Below are positions 56,601-64,000 of a DNA stretch of 64,000 bases, piece after piece. Within the stretch, counting starts at the first letter, position 1, and every line of letters begins with the position of its first letter. Source of the DNA: Ariolimax columbianus (Eukaryota; Mollusca; Gastropoda; Stylommatophora; Arionidae); contig JAVGWX010000009.1 of assembly GCA_036924085.1 (NCBI GenBank), forward strand, positions 64,580,512 through 64,644,511, written 5' to 3'. Below the pieces are notes generated by a model, which was not told the origin of the DNA, searched no databases, and worked only from the letters and a program-made list of their open reading frames with translations. Position numbers and translations under genes: made by a program.

Positions 56601-59209
56601 TTCTTCCAGACTGGATTATGAAAACGATGACATAACCTCCCCTGGATGACATTCCTTAGGGATTGAATGCGCAACTTGATCATCTAAATTTTTGTTCATA
56701 ACTCTCTATTGTCCAGTAATAACTGTCAGCTTCAACATTAATGAGTTTATTAGACGAGAAACTAAGACAGCTAGGATTACATGGATATAGAGATAAAAAC
56801 TAAGATTTTACGAATAAACACGTCTTCAGACAGATTTATTGTGCCTAGTCCTTCGTCCTTACAAGAAGTTTATTCTCATATCTTAGTAGCAATATCGGCA
56901 GGATAGGGGTACTGAGAAAGATATCATGTTGCGAATATTTAAAAAAAACCCAGGTGTGCTTTCATTGCTTAAGGGAAACGTATGGTTGTCTAAGGATGCT
57001 ATGTCCAGCACATAACACATAGACGACCCCACCTTTGGCCGGATGCAAGCATGGAGAATACAACACGTACCAGATACAACAGAGACGATCAGCAGTTGTT
57101 TCCAGGACAATCAGTTTTTCTCAGGGCTACCATAAACAAACAGAAAACATCCACATGACCGCATGACTAAACAGTGGAATATTATAAAACTCCTCTGCAT
57201 TTGAAATGACAATCTCTGAAATTTCACACGGGTGTAGCCTCAGGGTGTAGCCCTTCCATTGCACTTTGGTTGGGCTAGCTTCTGAGGCCACACAAACCTA
57301 GCATAGGTACATACAGACGCACACATGCATCCAAGCACTGGTTTATGCGTCCTGATATCGCCCAATGGACTACGGTCTGGGGTGGAATGAGCGCGCCTTT
57401 GCCAGTAGAAACTAGTGAGGCAAACATCTAAGCAATAACAAAGACAATCTCTCTCTAATATAACCAACAGTTTATACAAAACCATGGCTGAATGGGGCAT
57501 GTTCTGACCGTTACTAAGTAAAATTTTAAAAGAGAAAAAGATGGCCTGAGCGTTATTACATTGGGATGTGAAGGTTGTTGTTGTTGTTGTTGTTGAATGC
57601 CAACAATGAGTTAGTTTACTCTTTTGTGAGCCCTCAAAATGGCGTTAAGTCGCGAATTGCATTAACTTTTTTCACATTCCGTGTGTGATGATGAAGGTTA
57701 GCCGGATCTTCTAGGTGGTTGTGCTATGCTTGGCCCTAATCTACGTGTCGCTCACTACTATGGGGATCACGTGGATCCTCCATCTCATCAGTCAGGCTCC
57801 GGTGAAAACATCCCGTTTCCAGAGAGACCTGTATGGAAGTGAGGTAAGGGTCTTAACCAGTATATTTCACCTGATCCTGACTAATTTTTTCCGAACATCA
57901 TGTTCTGCCTGATCAGACGTTTTTCTCTTCTCCCCGGAAGTACAGATGTAAATGATGATGATAATAATAAACGATGACAAGATACAGTGGTTCTCTTCTT
58001 TGCTCTCCAATAATGTCCCCAGTTGCGCATGGGTAATTAGGCTTAACTGGCAACCAACGACTGACCCAAAGTAACGAACACAGACCACGTCGATTAGGGC
58101 AAAGGGTGATATGCAATGTATGGTATAGATAAACAATGCCAGACATTCATAAATGCTCGTCGCTCCTTCCAGACATGGGCCATTGGTAACGCTCTTGGTA
58201 ACGCTATTGATAACCTGTCTTGATCTGCCCTTTATACATCACGAGCAGTGACCCATACCTGACCTCTAAGTAATAGACCCTTTCAGTCATTACTGACTAT
58301 ATGGCTTGGCTTCGTTCGTTCTCAATCTCCCGCTACCAACCCCTGACATGGGTCTAAGTAGCAGAATGTAGTGTAGAGAACAGAATGCGTTGTGTTGTAG
58401 TTTACACTGACTATATGATAATAAGAACTTGGGAGTGGTAAAGACATTCCTAATTATCTTTTTTTTCGCTTTCTTGTCTCTTTGCTGCGTTGTCGTTTCA
58501 ATTCTCCGTGCTGCAAAAGTTATTTTTTACCAAGTGTGAGGTGGCTCTTCAGGGTACATCACCACTTGGGTAGGTCTGTAGCTTCATATTCCCAGAATGT
58601 CAGACGAATGTCCGGTGACTTTATATCACGCCTCCAAGTGGTGGCCCAGGAAACAGTCTGCAATCATGCAGCCTGGATAAGAGATTAGCGATCGAAGAAG
58701 GAAGTTTGAACCAGTCCCAAAAATGTGTGCTGAAATCGAATGTGTTGAGCCAAAAAGACACAGATAACGCAGCATCGCTGTAAACTACGACTTTGCGAAC
58801 GTCATTTCGAGGGCCAACGCCTAAGAATAATAATACAAATATAAAATGCGCAATAACTTGAACATGTGCCTTTCACAAATCGTGTTTGGCTTCCTTCCCT
58901 TTGATTTTTAAACCTTGCATCTGCATGTTACTATACGAATAACTCAACTAAGGACTTACTCGAATAAAGCAGGAACAAAGCAGCAGTGTCACCAAGGTGA
59001 AATAAGCAATCTTCCGTCTTGTTCACGTAAATGTTTGCAGACAAAATCAATAGAAACAGCAAGTCAGCAACGGCTAGAGCTGTTAGGTAGCAGTTTGTGG
59101 AGGTACACATAGTCTTCCGACTTAGGATAAACATTGTCAAGATGATTCCAACTATTCCACATCCACAGATGACGGGCTCTAGAACGGTCTTGATAAAGGA
59201 ATTTGATAC
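38361..59209 (-). CDS. Five-exon class A neuropeptide-type GPCR (N-terminal exon not seen)
   Basis: A rhodopsin-family seven-helix receptor is assembled from five minus-strand segments: 59209-58960, 51371-51262, 48020-47846, 46682-46466 and 38655-38361. Intron phases agree at every junction and all introns are GT-AG. The sum is about 348 codons with all seven helices. Diagnostic residues are LAVADLL in TM2, ERYIAICHP at the TM3 end, CYTP in TM6 and SCNFVLY in TM7 in place of NPxxY, followed by a helix-8-like basic segment. The C-tail is short and rich in Asn, His and Ser. The TM7/helix 8 signature and ICL3 resemble the FMRFamide/myoinhibitory-peptide receptor-like group common in molluscs; the ligand is inferred only to class level. 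By family it would act at the plasma membrane through G proteins. The initiator Met and extracellular N-terminus are missing and probably lie in an exon above 59.3 kb or outside the window. Odd points: TM1 has Ile where Asn1.50 is expected, and ECL2 has no Cys. Confidence 0.88.
38790..39185 (-). pseudogene. LINE C-terminal tail with finger remnant
   Basis: GHLARMSSETLPRRLLYSEL followed by a Lys-rich block and a YVCQSRQRPLHARIDLI finger remnant match 13600-14210. It lies in the last GPCR intron. Confidence 0.7.
39190..39945. other. Unassigned intronic DNA
   Basis: No recognised element in this part of the last GPCR intron. Confidence 0.45.
39949..40629. mobile_element. Palindromic (foldback) mariner-like element, 681 bp
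   Basis: The ends are inverted copies of gtgttcaaat(t/c)aaacc. The inversion continues inward for over 300 bp per arm, to about 40250 and from 40301. Each arm carries the 5' end of a Mos1-type transposase. In the left arm (plus) this reads MAGVIRNPSRVDQRAAIRFL, a deletion, then VYGHKSVSKTTVKNWITMF. In the right arm (minus) it reads MTGVIRNLSSVDQ, stop, then GIQFLTAEG and IHRRMQIVYGDKSVSKT, which keeps the stretch lost from the left arm. There is no catalytic DDD domain. It lies in GPCR intron 38656-46465. Confidence 0.9.
40794..41065 (+). mobile_element. tRNA-derived SINE-T1, longer copy
   Basis: ttccgtggcgaagtggttaa, gtgtgggtccgactccgg (degraded B box), ggcggctcgagacgaaagag, aaaagtagcgcagt and atcatcgtctacgatgaatg align with 31417-31626. 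It holds about 90 bp missing from that copy. There is an A-run near 41010. Confidence 0.8.
41290..41480 (+). pseudogene. LINE tail fragment
   Basis: RPRMRWRDGIIEVLDPTWYT then KAKERNEFTQHLASWH resembles the GRPRxRWxDxI tails of endonuclease-RT LINEs. Confidence 0.55.
41485..42350. other. Unassigned intronic DNA
   Basis: Short pieces near 41850-41935 match LINE 3' sequences at 32500 and 30890. The rest is not recognised. Confidence 0.4.
42356..45825 (-). mobile_element. Nearly intact LINE with endonuclease, RT and RNase H
   Basis: The best-preserved element here, about 3.4 kb. The endonuclease is truncated at its start: IVVGDFNSHSERWGY (45.68 kb), then GSDHRPIRL (45.43 kb). The RT is one 533-codon frame (44786-43185): NGYRPISLLSCVGKLMERMI, QAGFRQHRSTEDQVI, VWVDLEKAFDKVW, GVPQGGVLSPTLF and catalytic MFADDLAMW. 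The RNase H region runs 43187-42384: YTDGSV, AEAEALRAAVEE, VLLTDALEV, CNIQGNEEADRLAKEG. A CPCGTGKMTTEHLLQNCP tail follows. I see only three lesions: a frameshift near 44965, another near 44815, and a TAG between RT and RNase H (43187-43185). The 3' tail is (GAA)6. The domain order fits the Jockey/I superfamily with RNase H. It lies in a GPCR intron on the same strand. Confidence 0.93.
45960..46390 (+). pseudogene. LINE C-terminal tail, 'LMRM' type
   Basis: The plus strand reads GEGHRCYQ, then WFGHLMRMRPRQLRLMAYKA, and after frame changes a WIDDI-type block, aligning with 28470-29500 and 30880-31330. It lies in a GPCR intron, opposite strand. Confidence 0.7.
46466..46682 (-). CDS. GPCR exon D: TM5, ICL3, TM6
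   Basis: The exon is 217 nt. The acceptor ctcaag has AG at 46684-46683 with a weak pyrimidine tract; the donor is TTCAC|gtaagt with GT at 46465-46464. TM5 is LLTFLPLISLLVLNIRLI with Pro5.50. ICL3 is about 33 residues, basic, ending SREEIKMTL. TM6 is MLVSVIVAFFVCYTPHMIF, where CYTP replaces CWxP. It ends with two bases of a Thr codon. Confidence 0.87.
46796..47184 (-). mobile_element. SINE-A, full-length, 12-bp TSD, in a GPCR intron
   Basis: tgattatatttg at 46796-46807 and 47173-47184 bracket 365 bp. On the minus strand it begins ggatcaatatgccgagcagc and ends gaagccaagccgaagccaag. Body identity to the 15.5-kb copy is high by eye. Confidence 0.9.
47245..47455 (+). repeat. Dispersed repeat F copy
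   Basis: Inverted match to 57225-57430: cctcactagtttctagtggc, accccagaccgtagtcaatt, cataaaccagtgcttggatg, tgtatgtacctatgctaggt. Confidence 0.8.
47520..47625 (-). repeat. Dispersed repeat C, single-copy form
   Basis: Inverted counterpart of 7268-7400, with one gcacctgtggaagtacaggt unit where the other copy has five. It lies against the splice-donor array. Confidence 0.65.
47630..47858 (-). repeat. 47-bp tandem array carrying five copies of a splice donor
   Basis: ctcacctg plus taacga recurs at 47653, 47700, 47747, 47794 and 47841, exactly 47 bp apart. On the minus strand each unit reads cgttacag|gtgagt. The copy at 47841 is the real exon C donor; the other four would splice after 47799, 47752, 47705 and 47658. 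Using any of them would read through the TGA that follows exon C. Confidence 0.96.
47846..48020 (-). CDS. GPCR exon C: TM4 and ECL2
   Basis: The exon is 175 nt. The acceptor is aaatacag (AG at 48022-48021) and the donor TTACAG|gtgagt (GT at 47845-47844) is a near-perfect consensus. It opens with VKRARIVISV, which continues ICL2 into TM4 as expected for peptide receptors, and then gives an ECL2 of about 35 residues without any Cys. It ends with one base, G, that pairs with GT of the next exon to make Gly. Reading past the donor reaches TGA after eight codons. The donor belongs to a 47-bp tandem array, described separately. Confidence 0.87.
48110..49240 (-). pseudogene. Mos1-like mariner transposase, degraded
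   Basis: The second HTH region near 48980-48880 reads ESIAAVDHLVK and HEIDAHLDISQGS. RRFEAEGEGFLAKIITRDETWV near 48750-48690 holds the first catalytic Asp (DETWV). A changed frame near 48420 gives LLQHDDARPS (second Asp), and C-terminal traces lie near 48300-48150. Many stops. The low-coordinate end acgagggggcctcaaatgaa resembles a mariner TIR; the other end was not found. It lies in GPCR intron 48021-51261. Confidence 0.82.
49342..49765. repeat. 39-bp minisatellite, 11 units
   Basis: Units agctggtcttttacagaaag plus cttgactcattttaacttc start at 49342, 49381, 49420 and so on to 49732. Because 39 is a multiple of three, a 13-residue repeat frame is open on both strands; no start, splice or homology supports coding. 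No single-copy parent was seen in the window. Confidence 0.95.
49890..50130 (+). pseudogene. LINE tail fragment
   Basis: QRWKWAWVGQTSRKSLSNVA, then NGIYSGRD matches the RWxWxGHxxRK...xWNPxGKR tail known from endonuclease-RT LINEs. Confidence 0.55.
50570..50900 (+). pseudogene. DDE-transposase N-terminal fragment
   Basis: TDDFDKDVIECEIVKRFREY, TLRKLKIRLQ, then ISKTDLWRVVRYLGFTFLK and a GRK...KP block look like the DNA-binding region of an IS630/Tc1-like transposase family seen in invertebrates. The frame breaks near 50815. The family assignment is from memory of the pattern and uncertain. Confidence 0.5.
51262..51371 (-). CDS. GPCR exon B: TM3 with ERY motif
   Basis: The exon is 110 nt. The acceptor AG is at 51373-51372 after a pyrimidine-rich stretch, and the donor reads ACG|gtacgt with GT at 51261-51260. 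It starts with two bases that complete an Ile codon with the last base of exon A and ends in phase 0. It encodes TM3 as FQYLTVGITVMLAVERYIAI and the start of ICL2 (CHPMRAMAICT). ERY is the class A activation switch (DRY equivalent). Confidence 0.88.
51500..53275. other. Unassigned intronic DNA
   Basis: Contains a (GA)n run at 52320-52365. The rest of this part of GPCR intron 51372-58959 has no recognised element. Confidence 0.45.
53380..54560 (-). pseudogene. LINE endonuclease-RT linker and RT start, decayed
   Basis: The minus strand near 54470-54370 has GNDYVTITLDI and KVELLKRKRKSTA. Near 53800-53640 it has VIQKLKIKDAP, KDGITNEMIKSLDQ and LMIIPVRKKKRRS, the fingers region of RT. Many stops. 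A (TTC)n tract at 53280-53360 would be its (GAA)n tail side. Confidence 0.6.
55090..55695 (+). mobile_element. SINE-B copy, interrupted by SINE-A
   Basis: 55090-55313 aligns inverted with 3335-3560 and 57600-57800 (gtgatccctgtagcagtgag, gaagccaagcatagcacaac, actactacaacctgcca). Its (CAA)n tail continues after the SINE-A insertion at 55680-55695. In this orientation the tail is 3', so the element is read on the plus strand. Confidence 0.8.
55314..55679 (+). mobile_element. SINE-A, full-length, 11-bp TSD
   Basis: aaataagagca at 55314-55324 and 55669-55679 bracket a 344-bp element starting gcagcgcatgagctgcagtg and ending acgaagccaagccaagcc. The insertion splits the end of a SINE-B copy. Confidence 0.92.
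55830..56120 (-). repeat. Old SINE-A copy with TTC-rich edge
   Basis: (TTC)n at 55825-55905 is followed by acattctgacttttgtgtta, cttacagcgaggctgcgat and ctatattagtgcagcttgtt, the old SINE-A order. Truncated at the head. Confidence 0.6.
56258..56549 (+). mobile_element. tRNA-derived SINE (SINE-T2), 14-bp TSD
   Basis: Perfect duplications ttttactacgctca at 56258-56271 and 56536-56549 bracket 264 bp. The head is clearly tRNA-derived: gtagcgcagtggttagcatg (A box), then gtcctgggttcattcccc (B box). The middle has cgacccagccttaaatgggt, also seen at 33150, and the end is tgggttactttacttc. Its intact boxes and perfect TSD make it young. It lies in GPCR intron 51372-58959. Confidence 0.92.
56555..57220. 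other. Unassigned intronic DNA
   Basis: No recognised element. Confidence 0.45.
57225..57430 (-). repeat. Dispersed repeat F, second copy
   Basis: Inverted partner of 47245-47455, also inside the GPCR gene. Confidence 0.8.
57570..57900 (-). mobile_element. SINE-B copy, unexpanded
   Basis: The (GTT)8-type tail at 57573-57594 is followed by the same ordered blocks as 3335-3610 (ggttgtgctatgcttggccc, gctcactactatggggatca, tccagagagacctgtatgga). The head near 57850-57895 is single-copy and is the reference for the 30-bp array. Confidence 0.8.
58292..58417 (-). mobile_element. 5'-truncated SINE-A, 12-bp TSD
   Basis: actgactatatg at 58292-58303 and 58406-58417 bracket only the last 102 bp of SINE-A (58405-58304 on the minus strand, from gtaaactacaacacaacgca to cgaacgaagccaagcc). 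Truncation with intact TSDs fixes the gccaagcc end as the 3', target-primed end. Confidence 0.9.
58680..58805 (+). repeat. Old SINE-A 3' fragment
   Basis: gtgtgctgaaatcgaatgtg, ttgagccaaaaagacacaga and gctgtaaactacgac follow the old SINE-A order on the plus strand. Confidence 0.55.
58960..59209 (-). CDS. GPCR exon A: TM1, ICL1, TM2, ECL1
   Basis: The acceptor is a pyrimidine-rich tract ending in tcctcag, with AG at 59211-59210. The donor reads TCGA|gtaagt, with GT at 58959-58958. Length is 250 nt, entering in phase 0 and leaving one base. TM1 runs through CGCGIVGIILTMFIL, ICL1 is SRKTMCTSTN, and TM2 holds YLTALAVADLLFLLILS with Asp2.50. NKT in ECL1 is a possible glycosylation site. The usual GN of TM1 is GI here: ATC in place of AAC/AAT. 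Confidence 0.85.
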
Positions 59210-59454
59210 CTGAGGATGGCAGGAATGATATTTTTAGAAGCGTTGACTTTAGCTGTTCGATGCTGGGGAACGAATCTGATACCTTTGTCTTCATTAGTAA
59301 GAGCTCTAACCACTGTCGTTCAGATACCCAGAATGATATTATTTTTTCTCCCGCTTCTGGTCTCAGAGAAACGAGTTAGTCCCTTTTTATTTAGATTGAT
59401 ATACCTAGTGGGGGCGAAGGGGAGAAACGTCCGATAGCAAGGTATCATACTATG

Positions 59455-59458
59455 ATAA

Positions 59459-59493
<35 letters not shown>

Positions 59494-59635
59494 GAGAGAG
59501 AGTGAGATAGATAGAGGGAGACAGAGACAGAGAGAGACAAAGAGAGTCATATATGTTGACATCTGACATGCAAGTGATAGTGGGAAAGGCCCATTAGCAA
59601 AATCTCATACAATGACAACGAGACATAAAGAGAGA

Positions 59636-59687
<52 letters not shown>

Positions 59688-59720
59688 CAGAGTAAGAGCG
59701 AGAAAGAGGGAAGAGGAAGA
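59455..59720. repeat. Two (GA)n microsatellites
   Basis: Runs at about 59460-59550 and 59625-59710, separated by a repeated gacatctgacatgc/gctgacatactcc-like block. Confidence 0.9.
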
Positions 59721-59819
59721 CAGAAGCAGACAGTCATCTATGCTGACATACTCCTGGAGGAGATTGTGGAAAAGATAAACGCCGAAGAAGTAGAAAGAGA
59801 GTACTGCTTTTGCTTCTGT

Positions 59820-60440
59820 ACAATCATTGCTAATATTTATTGGCGTCTCAGTTTCTGTAGATCAGCCGCGCGGCACCCAATGAGTAGCCTCTCCAGGACG
59901 CAAAATGGAGACCCTGAGCTGCCAACACTGCAGGACCCCCCTAAAGGACAGATAATAAGACCTTAGAAGATTTAATTTTGCAGACGACCAAAAACTACTA
60001 AGTTTTACTAATAAAAAACACAAGAAAATATAGACTTTGCCAATAGTTAGAAGTAAATGCCTCAGAAACGAAAATCATGGCTTCCCCAACCATAAATGTT
60101 GATATCAAGCTACAGACGAAATCTCTACAAAATGTCCAACACTACACATACCTGTGAAGCAAAATAACCCAAGATGGAGATGCAACAAAAGAAATTTCCA
60201 CTAGAAATGCTTTGGCCTGGTGCCACTTTAATCTGGTCACCAACATCTGGAAATCAAAGACACTCAGCAAACATATCAAGATCAGACTATTCGACTCAAT
60301 CGTAATATCAGTCCTGACATATGGATGTGAAAGCTGGAAGAGAACCAAAAAAAAAAAGCGCTGGAAAACAAAACTAAATATCTTTGAAAATAAATGTTTA
60401 AGAACATTATTAAATATATGCTGGGATATATGCTTTTTTT
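59820..60440 (+). pseudogene. LINE RT thumb fragment plus a 3'-end piece
   Basis: 59845-59905 (gtctcagtttctgtagatca) is an inverted piece of the 24295 LINE 3' end. Plus-strand traces of RT follow: a FADDQKLLS catalytic block near 59980, then a TY-L block and a WMxKLE...NKTK region near 60120-60400, interrupted by stops. Confidence 0.6.
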
Positions 60441-60744
60441 TGGGTTGGGTTGATATTCTATAAATATTTCTGGTTTAATAACATCTATGTCAAAACTATT
60501 TAGCATTTCCTTTTTTCTTTGATTTCTCGTAGTCGATAAAGATGAACCTCCATAGTCTTTGACTCAGTTTGAGAATGACGGTTGACTTATACTTAAGGCG
60601 TGCATTATTCTCTTCCCTGGGTTTGAAATACAATGATAACGACAACCACTTTTAACTACCATATAGAAATATTCATACCGCTTCATTGTGAGGTTTTCTA
60701 GCGTTTCGAATTTATCTTTAATTCCCATTTTAATATACCCACAT

Positions 60745-60746
60745 AT

Positions 60747-60835
<89 letters not shown>

Positions 60836-60854
60836 ATACTACTACTAATACTAA

Positions 60855-60896
<42 letters not shown>

Positions 60897-60902
60897 TACT
60901 AG

Positions 60903-60934
<32 letters not shown>

Positions 60935-60941
60935 ATACTAC

Positions 60942-61019
<78 letters not shown>

Positions 61020-61050
61020 TACTACTACTTCTACTACTACTACTACTGCT
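60745..61050. repeat. (ACT)n microsatellite
   Basis: About 300 bp of ACT triplets with AAT and TCT variants. The poly-threonine frame is an artefact. Confidence 0.97.
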
Positions 61051-61099
61051 ATAACTGGATCTAATTCTTGTCAGAAGGTCTCTCCTTAATTACGTGCTC

Positions 61100-63180
61100 C
61101 TGGAGCGCACTTGCCATATTGCAGAATATGACACTGATAATTCTTTAGTTGACTGTAAAATAAAATTGCAGCCGAAGAAGTTCCATCACACCAGAAGCAA
61201 AGACAAGCCACGCATCGACGCAAGTAGTAAGTCGGACCCTGTACTGATAAAGAGATTTTACAATGCTTTTCATGAAACTCTCAATATCCAACATCATGAC
61301 ACCGCTGTTACATAGACCTGGCAGCATCCTTTAAATGTCATACACAACACTATACTTGCTACAATTAGAAGAACAACTTGTATAATCAGATGACTGGTCT
61401 GAAGCCAAAGTGGAGCATATGACACCCGTCATTGAGGCCAAGCGCGCTGCTCTGATTAAATACAAGCAGCTTTCAAATGCAGGTACTCTGTACAACTTCA
61501 AGTCCGCTAGAAGCCAGGGGCAAAAAACAGCTCGTCGGTGTGCAAATGAGTATTGGCTACAGCTTAGTGAAAACACCCAGACTGCAACATAAGCAGGAAA
61601 CATAAGACAAATGTACGATGGTATAAAGAAAGCCATTGGTCCTGCGGGTAGGAAAACAGCACCTCTCAAATTAATTGCTGGTGAGAAAATAACAGATAAA
61701 GGAAAGTAAATGAAACGATGGGTCGAGCACTATTCTGAGCTCTACTCGTGTGTCAAAAGTCATTCCCACGGTCCTGAAAGCTGTCACACGTTATCCCAAT
61801 ATAAACGAGCTTAACATCAAATAATCTATAGAAGATCTGCATAAAGCTTTGACAGCTGGGCTCTTGTAAAAGCACCAGGAAGCAATCGGAGCTCACCTGA
61901 TTAGATCAAACGCTGTAAACATACACTTTTGCAACTGCTGTATATGATGTTATGACAGTGCTGGAAAGAGGTCACTATACCTCAACATATGAGAGCTGCA
62001 CAGATTTTAACATTATACCGAAACAAAGGTGATAGAAGTGACTGAAATATCTATCGAGGTGTCTCTCTGCTTGGTGTTGTAGGCAACGTCTTCGCCAAAG
62101 TTGTCTTACTAAGACTACAGAAATTGGCTGAGCGTGTGTATCTGGAGTCACAGTGTGGATTCAGGTCTGGAAGATCAATGATCGACATGATTTTCTCTCT
62201 TCGACAATTTCAGGAAAAGTCACGTGAGCAGAACCATCCCTTTTATGTTGCCTTCATTGACCTAACAAAGGCATGTGATTTGGTTAATAGGGATGACCTC
62301 TTCAAAAGCCTCTCTAAAATAGGTTGCCCAAACAAACTGCTACGACTAACAATATCGTTCCACGAGGGCATGACAGGAACAGTCCAAATTGATGGTAACA
62401 TATCACAACCATTTGTAATTCTCAGTGGTGTTAAGCAGGGCTGTGTTCTGGTCCCGACACTGTTCAGAATTTTCTTTGGTCTGTTACTGAAACGCGCATA
62501 TGGTAACGCAAATGAAAGTATCTGCCTTCACACTAGGTCGGATGATAGGCTGTTTAACATTGCAAGGCTCAAGGCCAAAACGAAGATAAGGGAGATCACC
62601 ATCAGGAACTTCCTTTTCGCTGAGGATGCTGTAATTGTCACCCACAGTCAGCAGGAATTTAAGAGATTGATAGATCGATTCTCCTAGGCTTGAAAAGATT
62701 TTGAACTTACAATACGTCTCAACAAAACAAATGTTCTGGGACAGGAAGTAGCTGCCTCGCCAAGTCTTAGAATCGATAATTATGGACTGGCGGCAGTGCA
62801 TCAATTCACATACCTGGGATCTCTAATCAATGACAAGCTCTCGCACTGGTCTTCCAAGCATGAACACTCTACTTAGGCAGCGAATACTACGATGGCTTGG
62901 ACATGTTCGTCGCATGGAAGATGGTTGCATTCCCAAAGGTATCCACTATGGACAGTTGGCGAATGGCACGAGAACAGTTATCCGACCACGGTTAGGTTCA
63001 AAGATGTGTGAGAGCGTGATATGAAGGTCCTGGACATGAATCTGACATCCTGGGAAGACGAAGCTGCAGACCGATCCAGGTGGAGATGTGCCCTGAATGG
63101 CCAGCTCACGCTTGGTGAAGAGAAGCTCTTGCAACACAGTGAAGTGAAAAAGACTACGCCACGAGGAGAAAGACAACAAA
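61100..63180 (+). pseudogene. LINE RT, internally deleted
   Basis: One 187-codon RT frame (62124-62687) has SQCGFRSGRSMIDMIFSLRQ, FYVAFIDLTKACDLVNR, GVKQGCVLVPTLF and LFAEDAVIVTHS, in which the catalytic FADD is FAED. Upstream traces 61100-62100 are the linker and fingers. Around 62840 the text jumps from YLGSLINDKLSH-like sequence to SMNTLLRQRILRWLGHVRRM, so about 80 codons of thumb are deleted. The tail RDMKVLDMNLTSWEDEAADR ends near 63180. Same family as 24160-25500. Confidence 0.85.
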
Positions 63181-63274
63181 AGCTTAGTATACAGTTTGTT
63201 CTTGTTGTTATTATTTTTTTTCACTCAAAATCAAATCGTCGTATAGTCAGTCATGACTGGAAGGAGTGTCTAAC

Positions 63275-63387
63275 TAACTACTACTACAGCTGCTGCTTCT
63301 GGTATCATCAACACCACCACAACTACTCGTACTACTAGTACTACTAATACTACTATTACTACTATTACTACTACTACTACTAGTAGG

Positions 63388-63460
<73 letters not shown>

Positions 63461-63490
63461 GTAGTAGTAGTAGTACTATAAATACTACTT
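63275..63490. repeat. (ACT)n microsatellite, second
   Basis: About 200 bp of ACT with internal inverted agtagt blocks at 63380 and 63460. Confidence 0.95.
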
Positions 63491-63544
63491 TTACTTCTAC
63501 AACCACTGTAACAACGGCTTCACTATCATTGTTGTTATTTCTTG

Positions 63545-64000
63545 CAATACTCCAAATGTCCCCACTTCATAATTCATAATATAACCCCAACCTAATACAA
63601 CCTCAACATAATGCAACCAGAACTTAATTCAACCCCAACTTAATACAACCCCAACATAATACAGCCCCAACATAATATAACCCCAAAATAATACAACCCC
63701 AAAATAATACAACCCCAACAGAATACAACCCCAACATAATACAGTAACAACTTAATACAGCCACAACTTAATACAACCCCCAACATAATACAACCACAAC
63801 ATAAGACAACCCCAACATATTACAGCCACAACTTATTACAGCCACAACTTAATACAACCCCAACATAATACAACCCCAACTTAATAAAGTCACAACATAA
63901 CACAGCCACAACTTAATACAACCACAACTTAACACATCCACAACTTAATACAACCCCAACTTAATACAGTCACAACTTAATACAACCACAACTTAATACA
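63545..64000. repeat. 16-bp minisatellite, open at right edge
   Basis: About 28 units of the type aatacaaccccaacat, with caaccacaactt and cagccacaactt variants. It continues beyond the window. Confidence 0.95.

Noticed and set aside
60688..61089. Poly-threonine protein
   Set aside because: (ACT)n microsatellite.

Overview
This window looks like animal nuclear DNA: AT-rich and intron-bearing, with no operons or ribosome-binding sites. About half of it is recognisable transposon debris and minisatellites. One multi-exon neuropeptide-type GPCR, a crowd of endonuclease/reverse-transcriptase LINEs, Mos1-like mariner pieces and tRNA-derived SINEs together suggest an invertebrate, most plausibly a mollusc (perhaps a gastropod). 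The taxon is an inference; no species marker was seen.

The only host gene supported with confidence is a class A seven-transmembrane receptor on the minus strand. It reads through five exons: 59209-58960 (TM1-TM2), 51371-51262 (TM3 with ERY), 48020-47846 (TM4 and ECL2), 46682-46466 (TM5-TM6) and 38655-38361 (TM7, C-tail, stop). All junctions are GT/AG and all phases join (1|2, 0|0, 1|2, 2|1), giving about 348 codons. The extracellular N-terminus and start codon lie upstream and were not found. The introns are full of transposons. The exon 3 splice donor is repeated five times as an exact 47-bp tandem array, and a same-strand LINE begins essentially at the receptor stop codon.

Layout: 1-1000, a 59/57-bp satellite; 1-38 kb, a mosaic of LINE fragments, SINEs, minisatellites and unassigned AT-rich DNA; 38.3-59.2 kb, the GPCR with its transposon-filled introns, including a nearly intact LINE (45.8-42.4 kb), a mariner (49.2-48.1 kb) and a 681-bp foldback element; 59.3-63.2 kb, two more LINE fragments; 60.7-64 kb, trinucleotide and 16-bp arrays running off the right end.

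Reading the repeats against each other shows several short retroposon families with target-site duplications (TSDs). It also shows a pattern: most minisatellites here are local expansions inside a transposon copy, because an unexpanded copy of the same element is present elsewhere in the window. Three of them (at about 2.0, 3.6 and 12.6 kb) expand around the same head motif, CATCAGRGTCA. All alignments were made by eye, so boundaries without a TSD or splice signal are approximate.
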